From Sphingobium sp. (GTDB lineage: Bacteria; Pseudomonadota; Alphaproteobacteria; Sphingomonadales; Sphingomonadaceae): a DNA stretch of 14,602 nucleotides. Positions 1 to 7,355 of the stretch are shown piece after piece. Every line of letters begins with the position of its first letter. Within the stretch, counting starts at the first letter, position 1. The notes under the pieces are model-generated. The model ran no database searches and was not told where the DNA came from. It was given only the letters and a program-made list of their open reading frames with translations. Location of the stretch: assembly GCA_020051025.1 (NCBI GenBank), contig JAGVJS010000019.1, positions 1 through 14,602 of the forward strand, read 5' to 3'. A program made the position numbers and the translations under genes.

Positions 1-1575
1 GCGTTGCAGCGGGCGCTGACGCGTGCTCCGGGAGAGCCAGCCAATTGGGTTGCGCTGGGCCGATTGCAGATCGCGGCGGGGGATCAGGCAGGCGCGATTG
101 CAGCGGCGGATCGGGCGGTGGCGCTGGCGCCGAACGATGCGAAGGCGCTGACCCTGCGGGGGGAATTGACGCGCGCTCAATATGGCCTGACCGCTTCCCT
201 GCCCTGGTTCGAACGGGCGCTGACGGCCAATCCCGATGCGGTTGCCACGCTGGAACAATATGCGGCAACACTGGCCGATGCCGGGCAGGCTAGTTGGATG
301 CTGGGCCTGACCCGCCGCCTGCTGGCACTTGACCCCTCCAATCCGCGGGCCTGGATGATGCAGGCGGTGATGGCGGCGCGGGCGGGGCAGGGCAACCTGG
401 CCCGAAAGCTGCTGGAGCGGACCAAGGGGCGGTTGGATAATGAGCCGGCCACCCGCCTGCTGCGTGGCGTGCTCCAATTGCAGGATGGCAATCCGATGCT
501 GGCGGCTGAGGCATTGGCGCCGCTGGTCGCGGCCCAGCCGGACAACCGCCCGGCGCGCACCCTGCTGGCGCGGGCGCTGTATGATAATGATGATTTCGCG
601 TCTGCCGCTACGATATTGGCGCCGATCGTGGCGCAGCGGGACGCCGATCCCTATGTATTGACGCTGGCGGCGCGGGTACAGGAGGCGCTGGGCAACCGGG
701 CGATGGCCGACGACATGCTGACGCGGGCCAGCTGGCCGGTAAGGGCGTCGAGCGATTTTTTCGCCAGCGCGGCCGACAATGGACTGGTAGCCGGTTCGGG
801 GCCGGCCAATGGGGCGACGGCGCGCGACAATATTCCTTATATCCGGGCGCTGCTCAGCACAGGCCGCAATGGTGAGGCTTTGGAGCGGGCGCGCCTGCTC
901 AACCGGGCCAATCCCGGTGCGCCGGATGCATGGCTGATTCTGGGCGATGCGCTGAGTGCAGCGAGCCAGCCGCAGGAGGCCGCGCGCGCCTATGAGGTGG
1001 CGGCCAATATTCGCTTCGATCGCGGTGCCGCGCTGCGTCTGGCTGCCGTCTGGACCCGGATCGGCAATGCGCCGCATGCGCGGCAGGTGATCCGACTGTT
1101 CCTCAGTCAGAACCCCAATGATGTGGAGGCGCAGCGTCTGGCCGCTGACATGGCGATGCAGGCGCAGGAATGGCGCGGGGCGCGGCGGATGTTGCAGGCG
1201 GTGCGCGCAAAGATTGGCGATAATGACGCGGTGTTGATGGCCGATCTGGCTCGCGCCGCAATGGAGGATGGCGATCGCATTGCCGCGCGCGCCTATGCCG
1301 CCCATGCCTATCGTTTGATGCCGGGCAATCCTGTCACGGTCGACATGCTCGGTTGGGTATTGGCGCGTACTGGCGAGAAGGGCACGGCAGCGGTTGATTT
1401 GCTGGAAAAGGCTGTGGCATTGGCGCCCGGAGCGCCTGCGCTGCAACTGCATCTGGGGCAGGCCTATGCCGCAGCGGGACGCAAGCAGGAGGCGAAACTG
1501 GCATTGGGTCGCGCGGCTGCGGCGCGAGGCTTTGCCGGTCGGAAGGATGCTCTGGACGCGCTGGCGGCTTTGTAA
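1..1575 (+). CDS. TPR-repeat protein, 5'-truncated by the window edge
   Basis: The reading frame is open from the first base, so the true start lies upstream; 523-524 codons are visible, ending in TAA. The product is made almost wholly of degenerate tetratricopeptide repeats: helix pairs of about 34 residues rich in Ala, Leu, Gly and Arg, with recurring A-x-x-x-Y/L-x-x-A-L-x-x-x-P-x-x spacing (for example around residues 30-75, 300-345 and 445-510). TPR arrays are protein-binding scaffolds, so a role in assembling a complex is likely, but no catalytic domain is visible. No membrane segment is seen in this part. Long TPR proteins of this kind occur in polysaccharide/exosortase loci (PrsT type) and elsewhere in sphingomonads; without the N-terminus I cannot choose. 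It converges on the GntR gene, 44 bp away. Confidence 0.85.
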   Translation, partial: ALQRALTRAPGEPANWVALGRLQIAAGDQAGAIAAADRAVALAPNDAKALTLRGELTRAQYGLTASLPWFERALTANPDAVATLEQYAATLADAGQASWMLGLTRRLLALDPSNPRAWMMQAVMAARAGQGNLARKLLERTKGRLDNEPATRLLRGVLQLQDGNPMLAAEALAPLVAAQPDNRPARTLLARALYDNDDFASAATILAPIVAQRDADPYVLTLAARVQEALGNRAMADDMLTRASWPVRASSDFFASAADNGLVAGSGPANGATARDNIPYIRALLSTGRNGEALERARLLNRANPGAPDAWLILGDALSAASQPQEAARAYEVAANIRFDRGAALRLAAVWTRIGNAPHARQVIRLFLSQNPNDVEAQRLAADMAMQAQEWRGARRMLQAVRAKIGDNDAVLMADLARAAMEDGDRIAARAYAAHAYRLMPGNPVTVDMLGWVLARTGEKGTAAVDLLEKAVALAPGAPALQLHLGQAYAAAGRKQEAKLALGRAAAARGFAGRKDALDALAAL

Positions 1576-1583
1576 GGTCAGGC

Positions 1584-1610
1584 GTCCTCGACAGGCTCAG
1601 GACCAACGGG
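1584..1610. repeat. REP-like sphingomonad intergenic repeat (partial)
   Basis: Between the convergent TPR and GntR genes, GTCCT (1584-1588) and AGGAC (1599-1603) form a short inverted repeat around CGACAGGCTC. Its reverse complement has the CCTGAGCCTGTCGA-type core that I recognise from dispersed repeats in sphingomonad intergenic regions. No T-tract follows on either strand, so it is not a typical intrinsic terminator. Family assignment is from memory. Confidence 0.4.
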
Positions 1611-1619
1611 TCAGGCGAT

Positions 1620-1964
1620 TTATGCCTTTGCCAGGTCCAGATCGTCGATCCGCAGGCCAAGGCGCCTGATTTGGGCTGCAACCGGCGGCCAGACACTGTC
1701 AAGGAAACGTTCACGTTCGGCTTCGCGCAGGCGGCGGGTGGCACCGTCGGCGACGAACATGCCGACGCCGCGCTTCACCACGACAAGGCCATCGTCCTGA
1801 AAACTCTGATAGGCCTTGGCCACGGTCAGCGGATTGGCGCCCTGCGCAGCGGCGAAGGCGCGTACCGATGGCAACAGTTCGCCATCGGCAAACTCCCCAT
1901 CGAGGATGGAGGCGGCAATGATCTCACGCAGGCGGAGATAGACGGGTTTGGATTCGTCGGCCAT
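1620..1964 (-). CDS. GntR-family regulator, YtrA-like short form
   Basis: A 114-residue transcriptional regulator. Residues about 6-75 form a GntR-type winged helix-turn-helix: the family opening P-V-Y-L-R-L-R-E-I-I, then G-x-x-L-P-S-V-R-x-F-A (helix 2), then N-P-L-T-V-A-K-A-Y-Q (recognition helix), then the wing with G-V-G-M-F-V. Only about 40 residues follow, too short for a FadR, HutC or MocR effector domain, which matches the YtrA subfamily (usually about 120 residues). YtrA-type genes often sit beside ABC transporter genes; none is visible here. The nearest same-strand gene is the nitroreductase 73 bp upstream. In front of the start, TGCAT (1967-1971) and ATGCA (1990-1994) form a weak, widely spaced inverted repeat that could be an operator for self-control, but this is only suggestive. 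Confidence 0.88.
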   Translation of the reverse strand: MADESKPVYLRLREIIAASILDGEFADGELLPSVRAFAAAQGANPLTVAKAYQSFQDDGLVVVKRGVGMFVADGATRRLREAERERFLDSVWPPVAAQIRRLGLRIDDLDLAKA

Positions 1965-2037
1965 GGTGCATCAGTGCCATAATACAGCCATGCAGGTCAA
2001 TCCACATCACTTGCCCGGCAAAGCTTTGCGGTCGTAA

Positions 2038-2616
2038 TTATCTGTCCCAAGTCGAAACGATCGCATCATATTCTGGCCTTGGCCGCTCTTCCTGCGGCTT
2101 GCCCGGCGTGCCGATGAAGACGAAGCCTGCGATCTTTTCGCCGTCCTTGCCAAAGGCGTCGCGGACATCATCGTTGAAGCTGGGCCAGCCGGTCAGCCAG
2201 CCGCCGGCAAAGCCCAGCGCATGAGTGGCGTGGAGCAGGTTCATGATTGCGGCTCCGGCGGATAATTCCTGTTCCCAGAGCGGGATCTTGCTGCCCGCCA
2301 CCGGGCTAGATAGCGCCACCACCAAGGTTGGCGCCTGATGGGCGAACTGGTGCATCGCTTCGATCTCCAGCCGCCCGGCATCCGGTTTTTCCACACGATA
2401 GGCGGCTTCCAGCAAGTCCGCCAGCGCATCCCGCTTGTCCTGTGACACGATCACGAAGCGCCATGGCGCCAGCTTGCCATGATCGGGGGTACGCAGTGCG
2501 ACCTCCAATATCTGGCGCAGTTGCGCATCGTCCGGGCCGGGCGCGATCAGATCGCGGGGCTTGCCGGAGCGGCGGGTCTGAAGCAGGGCGAGCGGGGAGG
2601 AGAGGTCGTTGAACAT
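2038..2616 (-). CDS. Nitroreductase family protein, YdjA-like
   Basis: A 192-residue flavin-dependent oxidoreductase of the nitroreductase fold. Known relatives bind FMN as homodimers and use NAD(P)H to reduce nitro or quinone compounds; the true substrate here is unknown. Visible signatures are T-R-R-S-G near residues 14-18 (FMN phosphate contact), A-L-R-T-P-D-H-G-K-L-A-P-W-R-F at about 40-54 (very like E. coli YdjA), and G-F-A-G-G-W-L-T-G at 135-143, the usual glycine-rich C-terminal FMN loop. Length fits the YdjA branch (about 185 residues). The ATG at 2614-2616 is chosen because homology begins right behind it; no strong Shine-Dalgarno is visible, so the start is less sure than the family. 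The frame stays open far upstream antisense to the POT gene, but that extension is arginine-rich shadow sequence. A perfect 12-bp palindrome (2018-2029) lies just past the stop codon. Confidence 0.88.
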   Translation of the reverse strand: MFNDLSSPLALLQTRRSGKPRDLIAPGPDDAQLRQILEVALRTPDHGKLAPWRFVIVSQDKRDALADLLEAAYRVEKPDAGRLEIEAMHQFAHQAPTLVVALSSPVAGSKIPLWEQELSAGAAIMNLLHATHALGFAGGWLTGWPSFNDDVRDAFGKDGEKIAGFVFIGTPGKPQEERPRPEYDAIVSTWDR

Positions 2617-2669
2617 CGCGCTGACAGATGGCGCGCGACATGCTTTGGCGCAAGGGTTCAGACGCACTT

Positions 2670-2699
2670 TTGACAGGGCGTGCCGATCCGCTCTAGGTT
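2670..2699 (+). promoter_or_regulatory. Candidate sigma-70-type promoter for the POT/amidohydrolase operon
   Basis: A perfect TTGACA at 2670-2675 is followed after 18 bp by TAGGTT (2694-2699), a weak -10. Transcription would start near 2705, giving a leader of about 55 bases before the ATG at 2761. The site lies in the only non-coding gap in front of the three-gene operon. It is a pattern match only. Confidence 0.5.
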
Positions 2700-2760
2700 C
2701 GCTCCCATAAGCGGCGGCCGTCATGGTGAGCCGGACACAAGAATAAGCAAAGGGTGCCGA

Positions 2761-4284
2761 ATGGCGACTTCGGACATGAGTGCCGCCGAGGCAGGGAAAA
2801 CCTGGCTCGGCCATCCGCGTGGGCTGTATCTGCTCTTCTTCGCGGAAATGTGGGAGCGTTTCTCCTATTACGGGATGCGCGCCATCCTGATCTTCTACCT
2901 CACCAAACATTTCCTCTTCGGCGAGGACAAGGCCTATATCCTCTATGGCGCCTATACTTCGCTGGTCTATATCACCCCGGTCATTGGCGGCTATCTGTCC
3001 GACCGGTTTCTGGGACCGCGCAAGGCGGTGCTGGTCGGCGGCGTTTTCATCGCGATCGGCCATTTCCTGATCGCGATTACGGAAGGACCGGGCGGGCAGG
3101 ATCCGCTGTTCCTCAACGGCTTTTACCTCGCGCTGGCTTCCATCATTGTGGGGACGGGCTTCCTCAAGGCCAATATCTCCGTGCTGGTGGGCGAACTCTA
3201 TGACCGCGATGATCATCGCCGCGATCCAGCTTTCTCCATCTTTTACATGGGGATCAACATGGGCGGGATGCTGGGGCCGGTCGTCTGCGGCCTGCTGGGC
3301 GAACTCTGGGGCTGGAGTTGGGGCTTCGGCGCGGCCGGTGTCGGCATGTTGCTCGGCCTCGTCATGTTCGTGTGGCTGAAACCCTGGCTGCTGGGCAAGG
3401 GCGAGCCGCCCGCGCCGCAGCAGTTGCGCCAACCGATGGCTGCGGGGATCAGCCAGGAATGGACGATCTATCTGGCCGCAGCGCTGGGCGTGGCGGCGAT
3501 CTGGATGGTGATCCGCTATGCCGAACTGCTGGGCTATGCGCTGCTGGGTTTCTCGGCACTGACCGTCGTTTACATCCTGTGGCGGACAGTGGGCACACTG
3601 AGCAAGATCGACCGCGACCGCATGTTCGCGGCGCTGTTCCTGATCGCGCTCAATCCGCTTTTCTGGGGTCTGTTCGAGCAGACGGGGTCGTCGCTCAACA
3701 TCTTCACGGATCGCAATGTCGATCGCAACATGCTGGGCTGGGACGTTCCGGCATCTCTGTTCCAGTCGGTCAACTCGGTCTTCATCATCCTGCTCGCGCC
3801 GCTCTTTGCCGTGCTGTGGACCTTCCTTGACAAGCGGCGGCTGGAGCCATCCTCGCCTGCCAAGTTCGGCATCGGACTGGTGTTGTGCGGGGCGGGATTC
3901 CTGGTGCTGGTGGCTGGTGCGGCGATGGCGGGCGAGAATTTGACCCCCGTGATCTTCGTCTTTCTGATCTATCTGCTGCACACCATGGCGGAACTTTGCT
4001 TCTCGCCGGTGGGCCTGTCCGCCATGACGCGGCTGTCGGTGTCGAACATGGTCGGGCTGGTCATGGGGACATGGTTCCTGGCGATGGCGGCGGGCAATTT
4101 TATCGCTGGCCTCATCGCCCGCGCGACGGGCAGCGGCGAGGCAGGCAATGTCACGCAGGTGCTGGATGTCTATACGCAAATCGGCTGGTTCGCGATCGTA
4201 GTCGGGGGGCTGGTGCTGCTTGTCTCTCCCTATGTCACGCGACTGATGCATCTCGATCTGATCGGTTCGGAGGACAAGGCATGA
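2761..4284 (+). CDS. POT-family proton-coupled oligopeptide transporter
   Basis: A 507-residue inner-membrane symporter of the POT/PTR2 (SLC15) family, which takes up di- and tripeptides with protons. The family signature E-x-x-E-R-F-x-Y-Y-G is complete at residues 29-38 in the first helix; these charged residues belong to the proton/substrate site in studied members. F-W-x-x-F-E-Q-T-G-S-S (301-311) and E-L-x-x-S-P-V-G-L-S (411-420) are the expected later motifs, and about 14 hydrophobic segments are spread along the chain. The frame is open from 2680, but ATG 2761 is chosen: AAAGGG (2749-2754) sits six bases before it and the family match starts just behind. The stop overlaps the next start as ATGA (4281-4284), so the first amidohydrolase is probably translationally coupled. 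Peptides are the default substrate; no feature shows specificity. Confidence 0.93.
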   Translation: MATSDMSAAEAGKTWLGHPRGLYLLFFAEMWERFSYYGMRAILIFYLTKHFLFGEDKAYILYGAYTSLVYITPVIGGYLSDRFLGPRKAVLVGGVFIAIGHFLIAITEGPGGQDPLFLNGFYLALASIIVGTGFLKANISVLVGELYDRDDHRRDPAFSIFYMGINMGGMLGPVVCGLLGELWGWSWGFGAAGVGMLLGLVMFVWLKPWLLGKGEPPAPQQLRQPMAAGISQEWTIYLAAALGVAAIWMVIRYAELLGYALLGFSALTVVYILWRTVGTLSKIDRDRMFAALFLIALNPLFWGLFEQTGSSLNIFTDRNVDRNMLGWDVPASLFQSVNSVFIILLAPLFAVLWTFLDKRRLEPSSPAKFGIGLVLCGAGFLVLVAGAAMAGENLTPVIFVFLIYLLHTMAELCFSPVGLSAMTRLSVSNMVGLVMGTWFLAMAAGNFIAGLIARATGSGEAGNVTQVLDVYTQIGWFAIVVGGLVLLVSPYVTRLMHLDLIGSEDKA

Positions 4285-5681
4285 ATGGAGGCGGCAAATG
4301 GCTGCTGATCGCGGCGTTGCTGGCGGGGACCGCTGGCCCGATCGCGGCGAAGCGTGATAAGGCGGCGCAGCCCGCGCCATCGCAAGGGACTTCGGCGGAG
4401 CCGGACAATCCTTATCCATCGACCTACAAACCCTATCCGGGGCGGCCGACGGTGATCCGCAATGCCACCATTTTCGACGGCGAAGGCGGACGCATCGACA
4501 AGGGCGTGGTGTTCCTGAACGAAGGCCGGATCGTTGCGATCGGCGGCCCCGACACACCGATCCCGGCCGACATCGCCGTGTTCGACGGCACCGGCAAATA
4601 TATCACCCCCGGCGTGATCGACATTCACAGCCATCTGGGCGTCTATGCCTCGCCCGGCGTCGATGCGCTGTCGGACGGTAATGAGATGACGTCGCCGGTG
4701 ACGCCGCATGTCTGGGCCGAACATAGTATCTGGCCGCAAGATCCTGGTTTCGGCCGGGCGCTGGCCAATGGGGGCGTGACGACGCTCCAGATATTGCCCG
4801 GTTCGGGCAATCTGTTTGGCGGGCGCAGCGTGACGGTGAAGAATGTCCCCGCCCGCACCCAGCAGGGGATGAAGTTCCCCGGCGCGCCCTATGGCCTGAA
4901 GATGGCGTGCGGCGAAAATCCCAAGCGCGTCTATGGCGCCAAGGGGCGCGAGCCATCGACCCGCATGGGCAATCTGGCGGTCGATCGCCAGACCTGGATC
5001 AAGGCGCGAGAATATCAGAAGAAGCGCGCTGCTGGGAAGGACCAGACCCGCGACCTCGGCATGGAGACGCTGGCCGATGTGCTGGAAGGCAAGATCCTGG
5101 TCCAGAACCATTGTTACCGCGCGGACGAGATGGCGAACGTTATCGATATGTCGAAGGAGTTCGGCTACCGGATCACCGCCTTCCACCATGCGGTGGAAAG
5201 CTACAAGATTGCCGACCTGCTGCGCGAAAATGGCATCTGCTCGGCGATGTGGGGCGACTGGTACGGCTTCAAGATGGAAGCCTATGACGGGATCAAGGAG
5301 AATGTCCCGCTGGTGCATCAGGCCGGCGCCTGCGCCATTGTCCATAGCGACGATCAGGATGGCATCCAACGCCTGAACCAGGAGGCGGCCAAGGCATTGG
5401 GTGCGGGGCGGCGCATGGGGATCAATATTTCCGATGAGGCGGCCTGGACATGGCTGGCCATCAATCCGGCGCGAGCGATGGGGATCGACCAGCAGACGGG
5501 CAGCCTGAAGGTTGGAAAGATGGCCGACGTCGTGCTGTGGAACGGCAATCCCTTCAGCACCTATACGCGGCCGGAGAAGGTGTGGATCGACGGGGCGTTG
5601 ATGTATGACAGCAGCAACCCCAAGCTGAAGCCTGTGACCGACTTCGAACTGGGCCAGATCGGCGCGGGAGATGTGAAATGA
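4281..5681 (+). CDS. Exported metal-dependent amidohydrolase (imidazolonepropionase-like, COG1228 type)
   Basis: A 466-residue protein with a Sec-type signal: a lysine near the N-terminus, a hydrophobic stretch at about 7-20, and a possible cleavage site around A-I-A-A (20-23). Then comes the amidohydrolase fold: an N-terminal beta-sandwich strand (R-N-A-T-I-F-D-G, 60-67) and the metal motif D-I-H-S-H-L-G (H116, H118). Likely further ligands are K207 (candidate carbamylated Lys in G-L-K-M-A-C-G-E-N-P-K), H277, H302 or H303, and D357 in H-S-D-D-Q-D. The C-terminal strand M-A-D-V-V-L-W-N-G-N-P-F is typical. Secreted relatives hydrolyse dipeptides or other amides; the substrate is not known here. 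Overlap with the POT gene (ATGA) and with the next gene (ATGA, 5678-5681) supports one operon. The longer open frame from 3885 is antisense-like shadow over POT and is rejected as the start. Confidence 0.92.
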   Translation: MNGGGKWLLIAALLAGTAGPIAAKRDKAAQPAPSQGTSAEPDNPYPSTYKPYPGRPTVIRNATIFDGEGGRIDKGVVFLNEGRIVAIGGPDTPIPADIAVFDGTGKYITPGVIDIHSHLGVYASPGVDALSDGNEMTSPVTPHVWAEHSIWPQDPGFGRALANGGVTTLQILPGSGNLFGGRSVTVKNVPARTQQGMKFPGAPYGLKMACGENPKRVYGAKGREPSTRMGNLAVDRQTWIKAREYQKKRAAGKDQTRDLGMETLADVLEGKILVQNHCYRADEMANVIDMSKEFGYRITAFHHAVESYKIADLLRENGICSAMWGDWYGFKMEAYDGIKENVPLVHQAGACAIVHSDDQDGIQRLNQEAAKALGAGRRMGINISDEAAWTWLAINPARAMGIDQQTGSLKVGKMADVVLWNGNPFSTYTRPEKVWIDGALMYDSSNPKLKPVTDFELGQIGAGDVK

Positions 5682-7060
5682 CCGTACAAACAAACCTCCG
5701 TTCGCTTCGAGCGAAGTCGAGAAGCGGCAAGGGCATTTCCATCGTTTCTCGACTGCGCTCGAAACGAACGGCCCTTGCGATATTGGCTGCTGTCACCTCC
5801 ACCCCCGCACTCGCTCAGTCCATCGCCATTACCGGCGCGACGCTGGCGATCGGGGATGGGTCGGAGCCGATCCAGAATGGCACCGTCGTCATCGCCGCCG
5901 GCAAGGTGGTGGCTGTCGGGGCGGGCGTGGCTGTGCCGGCCGGCGCGAAAGCCATCGACGCGGGCGGCAAATGGGTGACGCCCGGTATCGTGTCGGGCTT
6001 TTCGCGCGTCGGGCTGGCGGAAGTGCCGGGAGTGCGCGAAACCAACGACATGCGCGCGACCAAGTCGCCATTCTCCGCAGCAATCGACGTGGCGCCGGCG
6101 ATCAACCCGTTCGCCAACCCGATCGCAATCAGCCGGACCGCTGGTATCACGCGCGCGGTCGTGGCCCCGGTTGCCGCCACCAGCATCTTCGCCGGACAGG
6201 GCGCAGTGGTGGATCTGGGCGCGGACATGAACCCGATCACCAAGGCGCGCGCCTTTCAGTATGTAGAGATGGGCGAGGCTGGCGCGGATGAGGCCGGGGG
6301 CAGTCGCGCGGCGACCGTCCTGACATTTCGCATGATGCTGCGCGAGGCACAGGAATTTGCCAGGGCGCCGGCCAGCTATGATGGCCGGTCGCGGGATGCA
6401 CTGCTGAACCGCGTGGATGCCGAGGCGCTGGTGCCGGTCGTAACCGGGGCCATGCCGCTGATGGTGCATGTCGAGAGTGCGCGCGACATATTGACCGTGC
6501 TGTCGCTGCGGCAGGATTTCCCGGCGCTGAAGCTGATCCTGGCTGGCGCGACCGAAGGCTGGATGGTTGCGCCGCAGATCGTAGCGGCGAAGGTGCCGGT
6601 CATCACTGCGGGGCTGGAAGACCTGCCGTCCAGCTTCGAGAAGCTGGCGGCGACCCAGAGCAATGTGGGGCGCATGGTGAAGGCGGGGGTCAGCGTGTCC
6701 ATGGGCCTGCTGACTGGCGACGATGCGCTGCAACTGCGCGCAGCGACCCAGCAGGCGGGCAATATGGTTGCGCTGACCAAAGTGCCGGGCGCGACGGGGC
6801 TGAGTTGGGGGCAGGCGTTGCGCACCATCACATCGGCCCCGGCCGAGGCGATGGGACTGGGCGATCGGTTCGGGTCGCTCAAGGCCGGCAAAGCGGGCGA
6901 TGTGGTGATGTGGGACGGCGATCCGCTGGAAATGACGTCCGCCCCGGTCGCGGTGTGGATCGACGGGGTGCAGCAGCCGCTGGAAAATCGCCAGACCAAG
7001 CTGCGCGATCGTTATGCCACGCCGACCGAAGGGGCGATGCCCAAGGCGTATGAATGGTGA
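5678..7060 (+). CDS. Exported amidohydrolase-like protein lacking the HxH metal motif
   Basis: A 460-residue paralogue of the preceding gene, starting in an ATGA overlap with it. It keeps the start of the fold (I-T-G-A-T-L-A-I-G-D-G, 51-61), a V-H-V-E-S segment (263-267), S-M-G-L-L-T-G-D-D-A (341-350) and the closing A-G-D-V-V-M-W-D-G-D-P-L. Where the partner has D-I-H-S-H-L-G, this protein has S-G-F-S-R-V-G (106-112), so both metal-binding histidines are replaced by Phe and Arg. It may be a non-catalytic partner of the first protein, or use other ligands. Its N-terminus is odd: the hydrophobic signal core (A-L-A-I-L-A-A, 32-38) and the A-L-A|Q cleavage motif (45-47) lie behind about 30 basic residues encoded largely by a palindromic repeat. 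No internal start codon lies between the repeat and the signal core. Confidence 0.88.
   Translation: MTVQTNLRSLRAKSRSGKGISIVSRLRSKRTALAILAAVTSTPALAQSIAITGATLAIGDGSEPIQNGTVVIAAGKVVAVGAGVAVPAGAKAIDAGGKWVTPGIVSGFSRVGLAEVPGVRETNDMRATKSPFSAAIDVAPAINPFANPIAISRTAGITRAVVAPVAATSIFAGQGAVVDLGADMNPITKARAFQYVEMGEAGADEAGGSRAATVLTFRMMLREAQEFARAPASYDGRSRDALLNRVDAEALVPVVTGAMPLMVHVESARDILTVLSLRQDFPALKLILAGATEGWMVAPQIVAAKVPVITAGLEDLPSSFEKLAATQSNVGRMVKAGVSVSMGLLTGDDALQLRAATQQAGNMVALTKVPGATGLSWGQALRTITSAPAEAMGLGDRFGSLKAGKAGDVVMWDGDPLEMTSAPVAVWIDGVQQPLENRQTKLRDRYATPTEGAMPKAYEW
5698..5771. repeat. REP-like imperfect palindrome inside a coding sequence
   Basis: Two 28-base arms (5698-5725 and 5744-5771) are inverted copies with three mismatches, around an 18-base loop. 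The arms carry the TTCGAGCG-AGTCGAGAA core of a dispersed sphingomonad repeat as I know it. The element lies wholly inside codons 7-32 of the second amidohydrolase and supplies the basic residues before its signal-peptide core. A transcript stem of this strength near the start could also affect translation. Confidence 0.8.
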
Positions 7061-7103
7061 GAAGGGGAGGGGGCTGCGTTGGCGCATCGAGGCAACGTCG
7101 CTT

Positions 7104-7180
7104 CCCCCTCACCCAGCTTCGTCTAGGCAGCAAGCTGCCAAGTCTTCGCAGCCCTCTCCCTCAGGGAGAGGGATAAGGTG
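7104..7180. repeat. Intergenic repeat with two hairpins downstream of the amidohydrolase operon
   Basis: Contains GGCAGC/GCTGCC (7126-7131 / 7134-7139) and a perfect CCCTCTCCCT/AGGGAGAGGG pair (7152-7161 / 7163-7172), in a CCCCCTCACCC-to-CCCTCTCCC layout that is common between bacterial genes. It may end transcription or protect the mRNA 3' end, but there is no U-run, so I do not call it an intrinsic terminator. The rest of 7061-7351 shows nothing clear except the short leader reading frame before SulP. Confidence 0.6.
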
Positions 7181-7328
7181 ACGGCTATCTTGATCTGGCC
7201 CGGCCTCTTCCGCTAAGGGCCTGTCATTCGCATGGACCCGGTGAAATTCCGGGTGGCTATTCCGGCCGCCGATCCGCCGGACAACATCCCACATGATCCA
7301 ACCCGATGCGCCGTCCGATTGCGGCGTC

Positions 7329-7355
7329 ATGTGCCTTGTTGTGGACTTTCTATGA
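7329..7355 (+). other. Possible 8-codon leader ORF overlapping the SulP start
   Basis: ATG at 7329 opens an eight-codon frame (M-C-L-V-V-D-F-L) whose TGA overlaps the ATG of the SulP gene as ATGA (7352-7355). It could couple translation of SulP, which has no clear Shine-Dalgarno of its own. No Shine-Dalgarno precedes the leader either, so it may be chance. Confidence 0.2.

Noticed and set aside
1967..1994. TGCAT/ATGCA pair in front of the GntR gene as an operator.
   Set aside because: The arms are only 5 bp and 18 bp apart, with no further pairing; too weak to list as a site.
2617..4557. Very long minus-strand open frame continuing upstream of the nitroreductase and opposite the POT gene.
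   Set aside because: It is antisense to a clear transporter, rich in Arg, His, Gln and Asp as expected of a high-GC shadow frame, and shows no domain. Only the last 192 codons match a protein family.
4230..5693. 487-codon minus-strand open frame opposite the first amidohydrolase, and similar ones opposite the second amidohydrolase, SulP and the dehydrogenase.
   Set aside because: They mirror strongly coding plus-strand genes with recognised motifs, and their composition is that of the complementary frame in high-GC DNA.
7152..7172. Perfect 10-bp-arm hairpin as an intrinsic terminator.
   Set aside because: No U-tract follows on either strand and the sequence is a common intergenic repeat; kept as a repeat only.
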